Positions 1 to 5,635 are shown, counted from the first letter of the stretch. The stretch is DNA of 6,328 bases from Nanobdellota archaeon (GCA_018901375.1 JAHIEP010000087.1:1-6328); one strand, 5' to 3'. Made by a program: numbers and translations. Notes: generated by a model not told the origin, from the letters alone.

Positions 1-97
1 CATAATTTCATTATACATAACAAAATAAAAAGATTCCAACCAAAACTGAAATTTAGGGCTTGAAATTAATAGATTAAATCGCTTTAATTACTGGAAT

Positions 98-421
98 ATG
101 ACTAAATACAGAGAATATTTTGAAAGGATGATCACAAATAAAAAAGAAATTTTTAGTGCTTTTACCAAACTTCATATGCAATACAGTTTGGATCAAGATC
201 TGATGCAGGATGAATTTAATAAAATTGGGGCAAAAGTGCTTTCGATAATACGTGAATGGGAAGGAAAACTTTGTTCTCAAAGTGAAAAGGCGGGATTTGG
301 AAATTACACCACCAATTTATCGGAAAAATTCATGGCAGAAGTCAGAAAATCATATCCTTTAATAGATCATATCGGGATAATTGTTAAGAATAAGTTTGGT
401 ATTAAAAAAATTAATCTTTAA
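98..421 (+). CDS. Small conserved-looking hypothetical protein, 107 aa
   Basis: I cannot assign a function. The protein is soluble, with no signal peptide or membrane segment. Its N-terminal two-thirds look mainly helical, and a short hydrophobic stretch near the end (IDHIGIIV, about residues 89-96) looks like a strand. Aromatic and acidic residues are spaced as in a folded domain (REYFERM, IIREWEGKLC, NLSEKF). From memory it resembles a family of short uncharacterised proteins in ultra-small CPR and DPANN genomes that share an I-R-x-W-E-x-x-L-C motif; I could not check this. The ATG at 98 is the natural start. There is no clear Shine-Dalgarno sequence, and an AT-rich stretch (AAATTAATAGA) lies just under 30 nt upstream, compatible with a leaderless transcript. 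Its last 11 bp overlap the end of the convergent gene on the other strand. Confidence 0.72.
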   Translation: MTKYREYFERMITNKKEIFSAFTKLHMQYSLDQDLMQDEFNKIGAKVLSIIREWEGKLCSQSEKAGFGNYTTNLSEKFMAEVRKSYPLIDHIGIIVKNKFGIKKINL

Positions 422-737
422 CTTCAAAACCAAGTTTAATAATTTCCTCTCTTAATTTGTCCGATTCTTCAAACCTTTTTTCTTGTCTTAGTTTTTCCAT
501 ACATTTTGCTCCGCCTGGAATTACTAGTATGTCGAAATCTTCAACTCTCATGTCTTCGTAGCTTATTATTTTTGCGTCTCTGTCTGAAGGTATTGCTGTT
601 CCTAATATTCCTACGCATGGCTTCGCGTCTTTAAGTGCGGTTGTAACTTCGAAGCCTTCTTCTTTTAGTCGGTAGTAAGGATAGATGTATTCGTGGTCTT
701 GAACTAGATTTCCCGTGAGCATTAATGCTTTTTTCAT
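411..737 (-). CDS. Truncated DJ-1/PfpI-like domain with a cysteinyl-tRNA synthetase-like C-terminal tail, 108 aa
   Basis: Residues 1-80 match the N-terminal half of the DJ-1/PfpI family. The features are a first strand KKALMLTG, the DHEYIYPYYRLKEEGFEV segment that carries the conserved acidic residue (E16), and FDILVIPGG at 68-76. Family members usually run to about 165-190 residues and carry the nucleophilic Cys in an A-x-C-H-G-type elbow after PGG. Here that half is absent. The protein instead ends in a charged helix (about 84-108, RQEKRFEESDKLREEI then KLGFEVKD). This resembles the extreme C-terminus of cysteinyl-tRNA synthetases (pattern R-x-x-K-D/R-F-x-x-S/A-D-x-I/L-R-x-x-L/I-x-x-L-G). 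I see no further PfpI remnant downstream on this strand, so a simple recent frameshift is unlikely. Known PfpI-type hydrolase or deglycase chemistry is not expected. It lies 24 nt after the radical SAM gene on the same strand, probably co-transcribed, and has no clear SD. Confidence 0.72.
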   Translation of the reverse strand: MKKALMLTGNLVQDHEYIYPYYRLKEEGFEVTTALKDAKPCVGILGTAIPSDRDAKIISYEDMRVEDFDILVIPGGAKCMEKLRQEKRFEESDKLREEIIKLGFEVKD

Positions 738-761
738 AATTTAATCAGAGGGGTTTTGTTT

Positions 762-2162
762 TTAAGGTTTTGTGTGTTTTGATTTAATCATGTCTTCGCA
801 CTTTTGTCTGAATTCATGTAATTCTTCTATTTCCATATTGTAGGGTTTTATGAAATAGGTATTGAAATTAGCTTGATACATTTTGTCTGAAAGATATAGC
901 TCGTCGGGATTAACGTTTCTTAATAGATTGTCTTTTTTGGCTTGTTCGTAAACCCTCGTCATAGGAAAGGGAATTATGTTTGTTAAATGGACTTTGTCTA
1001 ATTCTAACTCTTTAATCATATTGTATGTATCTTGTAAAGTTTCTTTTGTTTCTTCTGGCATTCCAATAACATAGAATGCCCTTAAAAAAATGCTGTCATA
1101 TTTTTTTAATGTGTTTACGACTTCGTATATTTTTTCTCGTTTTAGTTCTTTTCTCATAATTTGGTTCCTGATGTAATCTGAGCCACTTTCTATCGGAAGT
1201 GCGACTCTTGTTAGTCCTGCGTTTGCCATTGCTTCAATTATTTCATCATCTAGTGTTTTTATTGATACTCCGTTATGAGTTTCAAACTGAATGTCTAGGC
1301 TTCTTTTATTTATTCCGTTGCAGATATCTAGAAGTCTTTGTTTGTCGAATGTAAAGTTGTCGTCCATAATTCCGAAATGTGTTTGTTGGTGTTCGTGATA
1401 TAAATATTCTATTTCGTCTAGGACATTGTTTGCAGACCTTTTTCTGAATCCCCTTCCCATAATTTCTGACGATGCGCAAAAATTGCAGTCATAAGGGCAG
1501 CTTCTACTGGTGCTTATTGGAATTTCGGTTCTTATTTTGAGATTTTTTGGATTGTGCCACGTGCTTGTGTCTACGTCGTAATCTTCGAAATTGATAAGTT
1601 CATAAGCCGGGAAGGGAAGTGAATCTAAGTCTTTGATATAAAAATTTTTTGTTCTTTCATTGATTGTTGGTAACCCTTTTTTTCTATATGCGAAACCTTC
1701 TAGTCCCGAGAAATCTCTTTTTCCTTGTCTTAGTATTTTTATGAAACCGGCGACTGTGCTTTCTGCTTCGCCTAGTGTTAGGTAGTCTAGCGAGGGGCAG
1801 TTTTCCAGAATTTCTTTTGCATACATTGTGGGGTGGGTTCCGCCCATAATTATTGGCGTATCTGGAGAATTTTTTTTTGAAAGCTTGGACATTCTTAAGA
1901 CGTCTAAAAAATTTCCGGAGAACAGACCTCCGAATCCGATTAAATCTGGTTTGTAATCGTGCGCGGTTTTTGCAAATTCGGAGTCGAGGACGTCCGTTAA
2001 AACATCTGGATTTTTATGCTGAGAAACTTTTAGGTCCAGGAGTTTAACATTTTCGCCTGCTTCTTTTAGAACTGAACCAATGGCAAGTACTCCTGACGGG
2101 AGGTGAAATTCGTCATTATAAAAATTATGTGGTATTTGTGGATTTACTAGTAAAATTTTCAT
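762..2162 (-). CDS. B12-binding-domain radical SAM protein, 466 aa
   Basis: Domain order is that of class B-type radical SAM enzymes. A Rossmann-like cobalamin-binding domain spans about residues 1-150, with MKILLVNPQ, the LPSGVLAIGSVLKEAG helix, DLIGFGG at 73-79 and the GGTHPT turn at 107-112. The radical SAM barrel follows: the cluster motif C222-PYD-C226-NF-C229 (CxxxCxxC) binds a 4Fe-4S cluster and SAM, with later motifs IMDDNF (265-270), IESGSD (324-329) and GMPEET (367-372). The B12 domain has no DxHxxG motif, so any cobalamin would be bound without a protein His ligand, as is common in this class. Family members methylate or rearrange unactivated carbons in lipids, cofactors and natural products. 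The substrate here cannot be read from the sequence. Length and all core motifs indicate an intact gene. No SD precedes the ATG, and a TATA-like element lies about 33 nt upstream. The DJ-1-like gene follows after 24 nt. Confidence 0.93.
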   Translation of the reverse strand: MKILLVNPQIPHNFYNDEFHLPSGVLAIGSVLKEAGENVKLLDLKVSQHKNPDVLTDVLDSEFAKTAHDYKPDLIGFGGLFSGNFLDVLRMSKLSKKNSPDTPIIMGGTHPTMYAKEILENCPSLDYLTLGEAESTVAGFIKILRQGKRDFSGLEGFAYRKKGLPTINERTKNFYIKDLDSLPFPAYELINFEDYDVDTSTWHNPKNLKIRTEIPISTSRSCPYDCNFCASSEIMGRGFRKRSANNVLDEIEYLYHEHQQTHFGIMDDNFTFDKQRLLDICNGINKRSLDIQFETHNGVSIKTLDDEIIEAMANAGLTRVALPIESGSDYIRNQIMRKELKREKIYEVVNTLKKYDSIFLRAFYVIGMPEETKETLQDTYNMIKELELDKVHLTNIIPFPMTRVYEQAKKDNLLRNVNPDELYLSDKMYQANFNTYFIKPYNMEIEELHEFRQKCEDMIKSKHTKP

Positions 2163-2190
2163 TATTAATTATTAGATTAAAAAAGCGTTC

Positions 2191-2200
2191 TTAAATTTTA
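2191..2200 (-). promoter_or_regulatory. Putative TATA box for the radical SAM gene
   Basis: Read on the minus strand this is TAAAATTTAA, centred about 33 nt before the radical SAM start codon. An archaeal TATA box at this distance would give a transcript with a leader of only a few bases, in keeping with the lack of an SD. The surroundings are AT-rich, so the match could be chance. Confidence 0.35.
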
Positions 2201-2240
2201 TTGTGATTGCGTGCTTTTATTCTTGAATGTTATACGAACA

Positions 2241-2249
2241 TTAATAAAA
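2241..2249 (+). promoter_or_regulatory. Putative TATA box for the Nudix gene
   Basis: TTAATAAAA is centred about 24 nt before the ATG at 2269. This is the spacing expected for a leaderless archaeal transcript. No SD is visible before that ATG. It shares the roughly 100-bp divergent intergenic region with the radical SAM promoter candidate. Confidence 0.35.
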
Positions 2250-2268
2250 CATTGTGCGGTTTTTTTAT

Positions 2269-2715
2269 ATGGACAAATTACTTCCTCGTGGTGTTGGTGT
2301 TATTGTTACTAACGATAAGCGCACTCATTTTTATCTTCAGCAAAAAGATGATAGTTATCACATAGAAGAATATCGGCTTCATTATACTCTTTTTGGTGGA
2401 GCAATTGAAGAAGGAGAGAGTGAGGAATCTGCGTTAAGTAGAGAGATTGAAGAAGAATTAGGTGAGAATGTAGTTCGTGTGCTTTTGAAAAATGTTCGAC
2501 GAATTGAAGATCATGATTTTATTAATGTTCTTGGTCAGAAATATAATTTTACTCTATATGAGGCCATTGTTTCTAATGATTATTTGAAGTTTCTGCCTAA
2601 TGTAAAAGTTATGGAGGGTAAGGGTGGTTTTCTGTTTTCAAGAAAAGAAATTGAGAAGGTGCCTTTATTTAGGAAATTAAAGCCTTTCTTTCAAAGATAC
2701 TTATCCACAATTTGA
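2269..2715 (+). CDS. Nudix hydrolase, 148 aa
   Basis: A single Nudix domain carries the complete Nudix box at residues 44-66: G44-x5-E50-x7-R58-E59-I-E-E62-E63-L-G65. This is the helix that holds Mg2+ or Mn2+ and cleaves a nucleoside diphosphate linked to another moiety. The preceding strand (VGVIVTNDKRTHFYLQQ) and the FGGAIEEGE turn are typical. Specificity (NTP, NDP-sugar, cofactor or mRNA cap-like substrates) cannot be read from the box. NDP-sugar genes lie about 2 kb away, but this gene converges on the E1 operon and is not part of an operon with them. I chose the ATG at 2269. An in-frame GTG at 2254 would add five residues (MRFFY), but 2269 fits a leaderless start behind the upstream TATA-like element. 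The last 15 bp overlap the end of the convergent E1 beta-like gene. Confidence 0.92.
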   Translation: MDKLLPRGVGVIVTNDKRTHFYLQQKDDSYHIEEYRLHYTLFGGAIEEGESEESALSREIEEELGENVVRVLLKNVRRIEDHDFINVLGQKYNFTLYEAIVSNDYLKFLPNVKVMEGKGGFLFSRKEIEKVPLFRKLKPFFQRYLSTI

Positions 2716-3624
2716 ATTTTTTCTGATTTCTATTAATTCTTTAATTTTTGTGATTATTTTTTCTGGGCTCGGTGTTCCGTTTTCGTATCTTTGTGCTGTG
2801 CCCACACTTCTATCTTCTGCTCCGAGTGCCTCTACATATTTATTTGTTTTTTTCATCAATTCGTATGCGATGGATTGTGATGCTCCTGCTATTTCGAAAT
2901 CCGTGTCTACTACTAATCCTATTCCGGATTTCATTAGCGGCATTGTTAATTTTTCCGTTAGGTCTAGTGGCTTTAGCCATAGGATATTTACGAAGTTGCA
3001 TTTTATCCCTTCTTGTTTTAGTGTTTCGATAGCTTGAATTGCACTGAAACGTGCTGTTGAAATTCCATAGATTGTGATGTCCGCGTCGGGAGAAATGATA
3101 TCTGGTATTTCGTCTGTTTGATTGAAACTTTTTCTATGTTCGCTGACGTAGATTGGTCCGTCGCTTTTCATAAATTCGTCCCAGACTTGTGTGTATTCTC
3201 CTGGAGTCATAGGCGAGCAAACTTTGAATCCCGGCATGTGCATAAAGATGCTGTGCAAGACAGCTGAGTGAACTGGTCCCGTTCCGTTTCCTTCTGTTGC
3301 GAGTGCTCTGATAAATACTGGTACGCTTATGTTGAATATTTCTTTTGCTTTGGCCGTATAGTTTACTAAAGTGCTGGAATTTAGAAACATGAAATCTTGG
3401 AATCTAATTACGAAGATTGGTCGCCTGCCCGTGATTGCTAATCCTGCTGCGATTCCTGCTCCTGCTATATCTGTCATTGGAAGTTCTATTATATTTTTTG
3501 TATCTGGAACTGTGTTGTTTACCCAGCCCACTGCGCTGAGACATTGTCCTAGAATGATTCCATTATTTTCTTCTAGGTGTTTTCGTGTTATTTCTTTTAT
3601 TGTCTCTGCAAGTGTTTGCGCCAT
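2701..3624 (-). CDS. E1 beta-like (transketolase pyrimidine-binding and C-terminal domain) ThDP enzyme subunit, 307 aa
   Basis: This is the partner of the alpha-like subunit encoded just upstream. Residues about 1-165 form the pyrimidine-binding domain: ELPMTDIAGAGIAAG (47-61) corresponds to the P-I-T/S-E-x-G segment of E1 beta, RFQDF (74-78) to the F-M-D-F motif, and GPVHS (116-120, H119) to GAQHS. Residues about 180-300 are the transketolase C-terminal domain. SEHRKSFN at 161-168 recalls E1 beta homologues of surface-polysaccharide loci rather than classical pyruvate dehydrogenase (recollection). The expected catalytic Glu that contacts the ThDP aminopyrimidine is Asp (D52) in an ungapped alignment by eye. 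Length is close to the usual 325. The start is supported by a GGAGG SD and by a 28-nt overlap with the alpha gene, implying translational coupling. No E2 or E3 gene is visible, so a role outside an oxidative dehydrogenase complex is possible. Confidence 0.9.
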   Translation of the reverse strand: MAQTLAETIKEITRKHLEENNGIILGQCLSAVGWVNNTVPDTKNIIELPMTDIAGAGIAAGLAITGRRPIFVIRFQDFMFLNSSTLVNYTAKAKEIFNISVPVFIRALATEGNGTGPVHSAVLHSIFMHMPGFKVCSPMTPGEYTQVWDEFMKSDGPIYVSEHRKSFNQTDEIPDIISPDADITIYGISTARFSAIQAIETLKQEGIKCNFVNILWLKPLDLTEKLTMPLMKSGIGLVVDTDFEIAGASQSIAYELMKKTNKYVEALGAEDRSVGTAQRYENGTPSPEKIITKIKELIEIRKNSNCG

Positions 3625-4463
3625 AAAACTTCAGCCTCCGTCAATTTTTGTTTTTCGATTTCTTGTAATTGCTCTAGCTCATATCCTATTTCTAAAAGTT
3701 TTTGTTTGTATTCTTCTAGTCTATCTGTTTGTGGCGTTCCGTCTTGTCCTGTTCCGACGTGCCAGAGATGTCTGCATGTTTTGCAATTAATAAATGCTGG
3801 AAGTTTGTTTATGAATTCTTTTATGTATGGTGTGATAAGTTCTGGATCGTCGGGAATGTTGGCGGTGGGCATTCCGATTGCTTTGAGAGCATCGGTTAAT
3901 TCCCAGTTTCTTCGGACTTGTTTTTTTGTGAGTATTGATAAATCATTATCTTCGCAGATGAAAAGTATTGGGAGTTTGTGGGTCTGTGCAAAAGCCATCG
4001 CTGTGAAAACGTAATCTTCTTCTGCGGCTCCGTCTCCGAATACACATAGGGTTTTTTTTGTCGAGTCTCCTAATGTTGCACCTACTGCTAATGGGACATT
4101 TTCTCCGATTAGTCCATGATGGCCAATCATTCCAATGTTTAAATCTTGAATACCAGGAGAACCCCCTTTGCCCTTATTACAACCAGAGTCTCTTCCTAAT
4201 AATTCGTCTATTATTTTGTCTTTATTTCCTCCGAATGATAAATAATATGCGTGTCCTCTGTGTTGAGTGAAGATTAAATCTGGTTTGAATATGGTGGAAA
4301 TTGTTGCAGACGTTGCTTCTTGCCCAATAGACAAATAGACAGGGCATTTGATATCATGGGTGTCGTAGGATTTTTTTACTTGTTTTTCAAAAGCTCTGAT
4401 GTGACACATTTTTTTGAAGATTTCTAATTTTGTATCGTTTGCTTGCGTGTTATAATATTCCAT
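3597..4463 (-). CDS. E1 alpha-like ThDP-dependent enzyme subunit, 288 aa
   Basis: This is the ThDP diphosphate-binding subunit of a 2-oxoacid dehydrogenase E1-type enzyme. Motifs in order: the IRAFEKQV helix (22-29), SIGQEA (45-50), QHRGH (67-71), GKGGSPG (98-104), HGLIGENVPLAVGA (116-129), and the ThDP/Mg motif from G143-D-G145 to N173. The spacing from D144 to N173 is 29 residues, the same as between the metal-binding Asp and Asn of human PDH E1 alpha. Differences from the classical family include EED after GDGAA instead of NEG/NQG, and EDN instead of ENN. The loop near 230-241 (RHLWHVGTGQDG) resembles the EHVGPNxD type of polysaccharide-locus homologues, not the phosphorylated YHGHSMSD loop. 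At 288 residues it is shorter than most E1 alpha chains. It is the first gene of a two-gene operon with the beta-like subunit. No SD precedes the ATG, and a TATA-like box sits about 25 nt upstream. Confidence 0.92.
   Translation of the reverse strand: MEYYNTQANDTKLEIFKKMCHIRAFEKQVKKSYDTHDIKCPVYLSIGQEATSATISTIFKPDLIFTQHRGHAYYLSFGGNKDKIIDELLGRDSGCNKGKGGSPGIQDLNIGMIGHHGLIGENVPLAVGATLGDSTKKTLCVFGDGAAEEDYVFTAMAFAQTHKLPILFICEDNDLSILTKKQVRRNWELTDALKAIGMPTANIPDDPELITPYIKEFINKLPAFINCKTCRHLWHVGTGQDGTPQTDRLEEYKQKLLEIGYELEQLQEIEKQKLTEAEVLWRKHLQRQ
3635..3639 (-). promoter_or_regulatory. Shine-Dalgarno for the E1 beta-like gene
   Basis: On the minus strand the sequence reads GGAGG, 10 nt before the ATG at 3624. 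It lies inside the 3' end of the alpha-like gene. This fixes the beta start and shows that the internal gene of this pair uses an SD while the first gene does not. Confidence 0.7.
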
Positions 4464-4482
4464 AAAAGAATTAAAAAAATTT

Positions 4483-4492
4483 CTTTTAAATA
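4483..4492 (-). promoter_or_regulatory. Putative TATA box for the E1-like operon
   Basis: Minus-strand TATTTAAAAG is centred about 25 nt before the alpha-subunit ATG at 4463. That places transcription start at or next to the start codon, a leaderless arrangement typical of archaea. The bases between it and the ATG contain no SD. Confidence 0.5.
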
Positions 4493-4512
4493 GTTTTAGA
4501 TGGTTTTGGTAG

Positions 4513-4521
4513 TATATTATA
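4513..4521 (+). promoter_or_regulatory. Putative TATA box for the sugar-nucleotide genes
   Basis: TATATTATA on the plus strand predicts transcription start around 4540-4547. That is just before the GGTGAT site and the short leader ORF, and about 80 nt before the dehydratase start. It lies roughly 25 bp from the divergent TATA-like box of the E1-like operon, so the two units may share regulation. Confidence 0.45.
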
Positions 4522-4551
4522 CATCACCATAAAGCATTAAAAGTAAGGCCG

Positions 4552-4557
4552 GGTGAT
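4552..4557 (+). promoter_or_regulatory. Strong archaeal-type Shine-Dalgarno (GGTGAT)
   Basis: GGTGAT can pair with the conserved AUCACC near the 3' end of 16S rRNA. It lies 6 nt before an ATG at 4564, which opens a 16-codon ORF rather than the dehydratase. No comparable site precedes the dehydratase ATG at 4624. Confidence 0.55.
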
Positions 4558-4563
4558 TGAATT

Positions 4564-4614
4564 ATGGCTAAGGAATTTGAGTTGAGAAACTTTACGTTGG
4601 GGAATTTGTGCTAA
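4564..4614 (+). CDS. Possible 16-residue leader ORF upstream of the dehydratase
   Basis: This short frame encodes MAKEFELRNFTLGNLC. It has a well-spaced GGTGAT SD and ends in tandem in-frame stops (TAA TGA). It is in the same frame as the dehydratase, whose ATG lies 9 nt after the first TAA and has no SD of its own. The layout suggests that ribosomes load at the leader and reinitiate on the dehydratase. The peptide has no obvious run of regulatory codons. It could also be a remnant of a lost gene's N-terminus, or chance. No function is proposed for the peptide itself. Confidence 0.4.
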   Translation: MAKEFELRNFTLGNLC

Positions 4615-4623
4615 TGAATAACT

Positions 4624-5592
4624 ATGGTTAAAAATTTAATAACTGGGATAACTGGATTTGTTGGAAGTCATTTGGCGGAATATCTTTTGAATGAAAACGA
4701 GAAGGTATGTGGTACTTATAGATGGAGAAGTCCTCGAGATAATATTAAAAATATTGAGGGTCGGTTGAATTTAGTTCCTTGTGAGCTTCGTGATTATGCT
4801 TCTGTTTTAGATTGTGTTGAAAATATTAAGCCGGATGTTATTTATCATCTTGCTGCTCAATCTTATGTTAAGGATAGTTATGGGCAGGCGGCTAGTACAA
4901 TTGAAACTAATGTGATTGGAACTATTAATTTACTTGATGTTATTAAGAGATTAAAAAAGAAAGACGGCTATAACCCAATTATTCATATTTGTTCGTCTTC
5001 GGAAGTTTATGGGCAGCCTTTGGAAAGCGAAATACCTATAAAGGAAACTAATCCTTTAAGGCCAGCTTCGCCATATGCTCTTTCGAAGGTTGGAGAAGAC
5101 ATGGCGGGATTGCAATATTTTCTTACTGATGGGTTAAAAACGATAAGGACGAGAATGTTTACTCATACGGGACCTAGAAGAGGAGAGGTTTTTGTTGTCT
5201 CTGCTTTTGCTAAACAAATTGCGCAGATTGAGAAAGGATTGCAGGAGTCTATTATTAAGGTTGGCAACTTGGATTCGGTGAGAACTTTTTCGGATGTTCG
5301 AGATGCTGTTCGTGCGTATTATTTATTGGTTAATAAGTGTGAACCGGGCGAGGTTTATAATATTGGAGGAAATGAGACTATGAGGGTTGGGGATATGTTG
5401 GACAGGTTGATTAAGTTTTCCAATTTGAAAAAGATTGATATTTTGGAAGACCCGAATTTAATTAGACCCGCAGATGTAACTTTGCAGATTCCTTGTGTCG
5501 ATAAGTTTGAGAAAGCTACTGGGTGGAGACCGGAGATTCCTTTTAGTAAAACGTTGCGAGATACTTTAGATTATTGGAGAGAAAAGGTGTAA
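4624..5592 (+). CDS. GDP-mannose 4,6-dehydratase-like NAD(P)-dependent SDR enzyme, 322 aa
   Basis: This is an extended SDR (NAD-dependent epimerase/dehydratase family). The cofactor-binding turn is G8-IT-G11-FV-G14 at the N-terminus. The catalytic region reads CSSSEVYG (123-130) and Y151-ALS-K155. Aligned with GDP-mannose 4,6-dehydratase (STSELYG), S125 replaces the catalytic Thr, and E127, Y151 and K155 are kept. Other family marks are the GTYRWRSP segment (30-37) after the second strand, HLAAQSYV (75-82), HTGPRRG (181-187) and RTFSDVRDAVRAY (220-232). The expected reaction is conversion of an NDP-hexose, probably GDP-mannose (or GDP-heptose given the next gene), to the 4-keto-6-deoxy sugar. 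A related 4-reductase or 4-epimerase role is possible, since those SDRs share much of the motif set. Its length is normal for the short members of this group. The start at 4624 has no SD but follows the leader ORF. The nucleotidyltransferase follows after 43 nt. Confidence 0.9.
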   Translation: MVKNLITGITGFVGSHLAEYLLNENEKVCGTYRWRSPRDNIKNIEGRLNLVPCELRDYASVLDCVENIKPDVIYHLAAQSYVKDSYGQAASTIETNVIGTINLLDVIKRLKKKDGYNPIIHICSSSEVYGQPLESEIPIKETNPLRPASPYALSKVGEDMAGLQYFLTDGLKTIRTRMFTHTGPRRGEVFVVSAFAKQIAQIEKGLQESIIKVGNLDSVRTFSDVRDAVRAYYLLVNKCEPGEVYNIGGNETMRVGDMLDRLIKFSNLKKIDILEDPNLIRPADVTLQIPCVDKFEKATGWRPEIPFSKTLRDTLDYWREKV

Positions 5593-5593
5593 G

Positions 5594-5600
5594 TATAAAA
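5594..5600 (+). promoter_or_regulatory. Possible internal TATA box before the nucleotidyltransferase
   Basis: TATAAAA begins 2 nt after the dehydratase stop and is centred about 39 nt before the ATG at 5636. Transcription from it would begin roughly a dozen bases before that ATG. The 43-nt gap contains no SD, so an independent promoter is plausible. The gap is very AT-rich and the match is weak evidence. Confidence 0.3.
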
Positions 5601-5635
5601 GATTATTATGAGATTTAATCATAATTATATTTAAA

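Noticed and set aside
1..97. A CAT at positions 1-3, readable as the start codon of a minus-strand gene leaving the window, with AT-rich promoter-like sequence to its right
   Set aside because: Only the start codon would be inside the window, so there is no coding evidence. The AT-rich stretch alone cannot be told from background.
74..410. Possibility that the missing PfpI C-terminal half lies downstream of the truncated gene in another frame
   Set aside because: The minus-strand frame here (74-280) shows no A-x-C-H-G elbow or other PfpI motif, and the plus strand encodes a credible separate protein. A simple frameshift does not explain the truncation.
2254..2268. Upstream GTG start for the Nudix hydrolase
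   Set aside because: It adds only five residues (MRFFY) with no SD. The ATG at 2269 sits at the right distance from a TATA-like element and starts just before the conserved first strand.
2750..4270. Several open frames on the plus strand opposite the E1-like genes (up to 145 codons)
   Set aside because: Antisense shadows of well-supported genes. Their translations are Cys/Phe/Ser/Leu-rich with no domain motifs.
2701..4463. Calling the E1 alpha and beta pair a classical pyruvate dehydrogenase (pdhA/pdhB)
   Set aside because: No E2 or E3 gene is seen, the phosphorylation loop and catalytic Glu differ, and the neighbours are NDP-sugar genes. A specific symbol would overstate the evidence.
5605..5625. 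Short inverted repeat (ATTATG, 9-nt spacer, CATAAT) between the dehydratase and the nucleotidyltransferase
   Set aside because: Only a 6-bp, almost all-A/T stem with no GC clamp or T-tract. Too weak for a terminator or a convincing operator in such AT-rich sequence.
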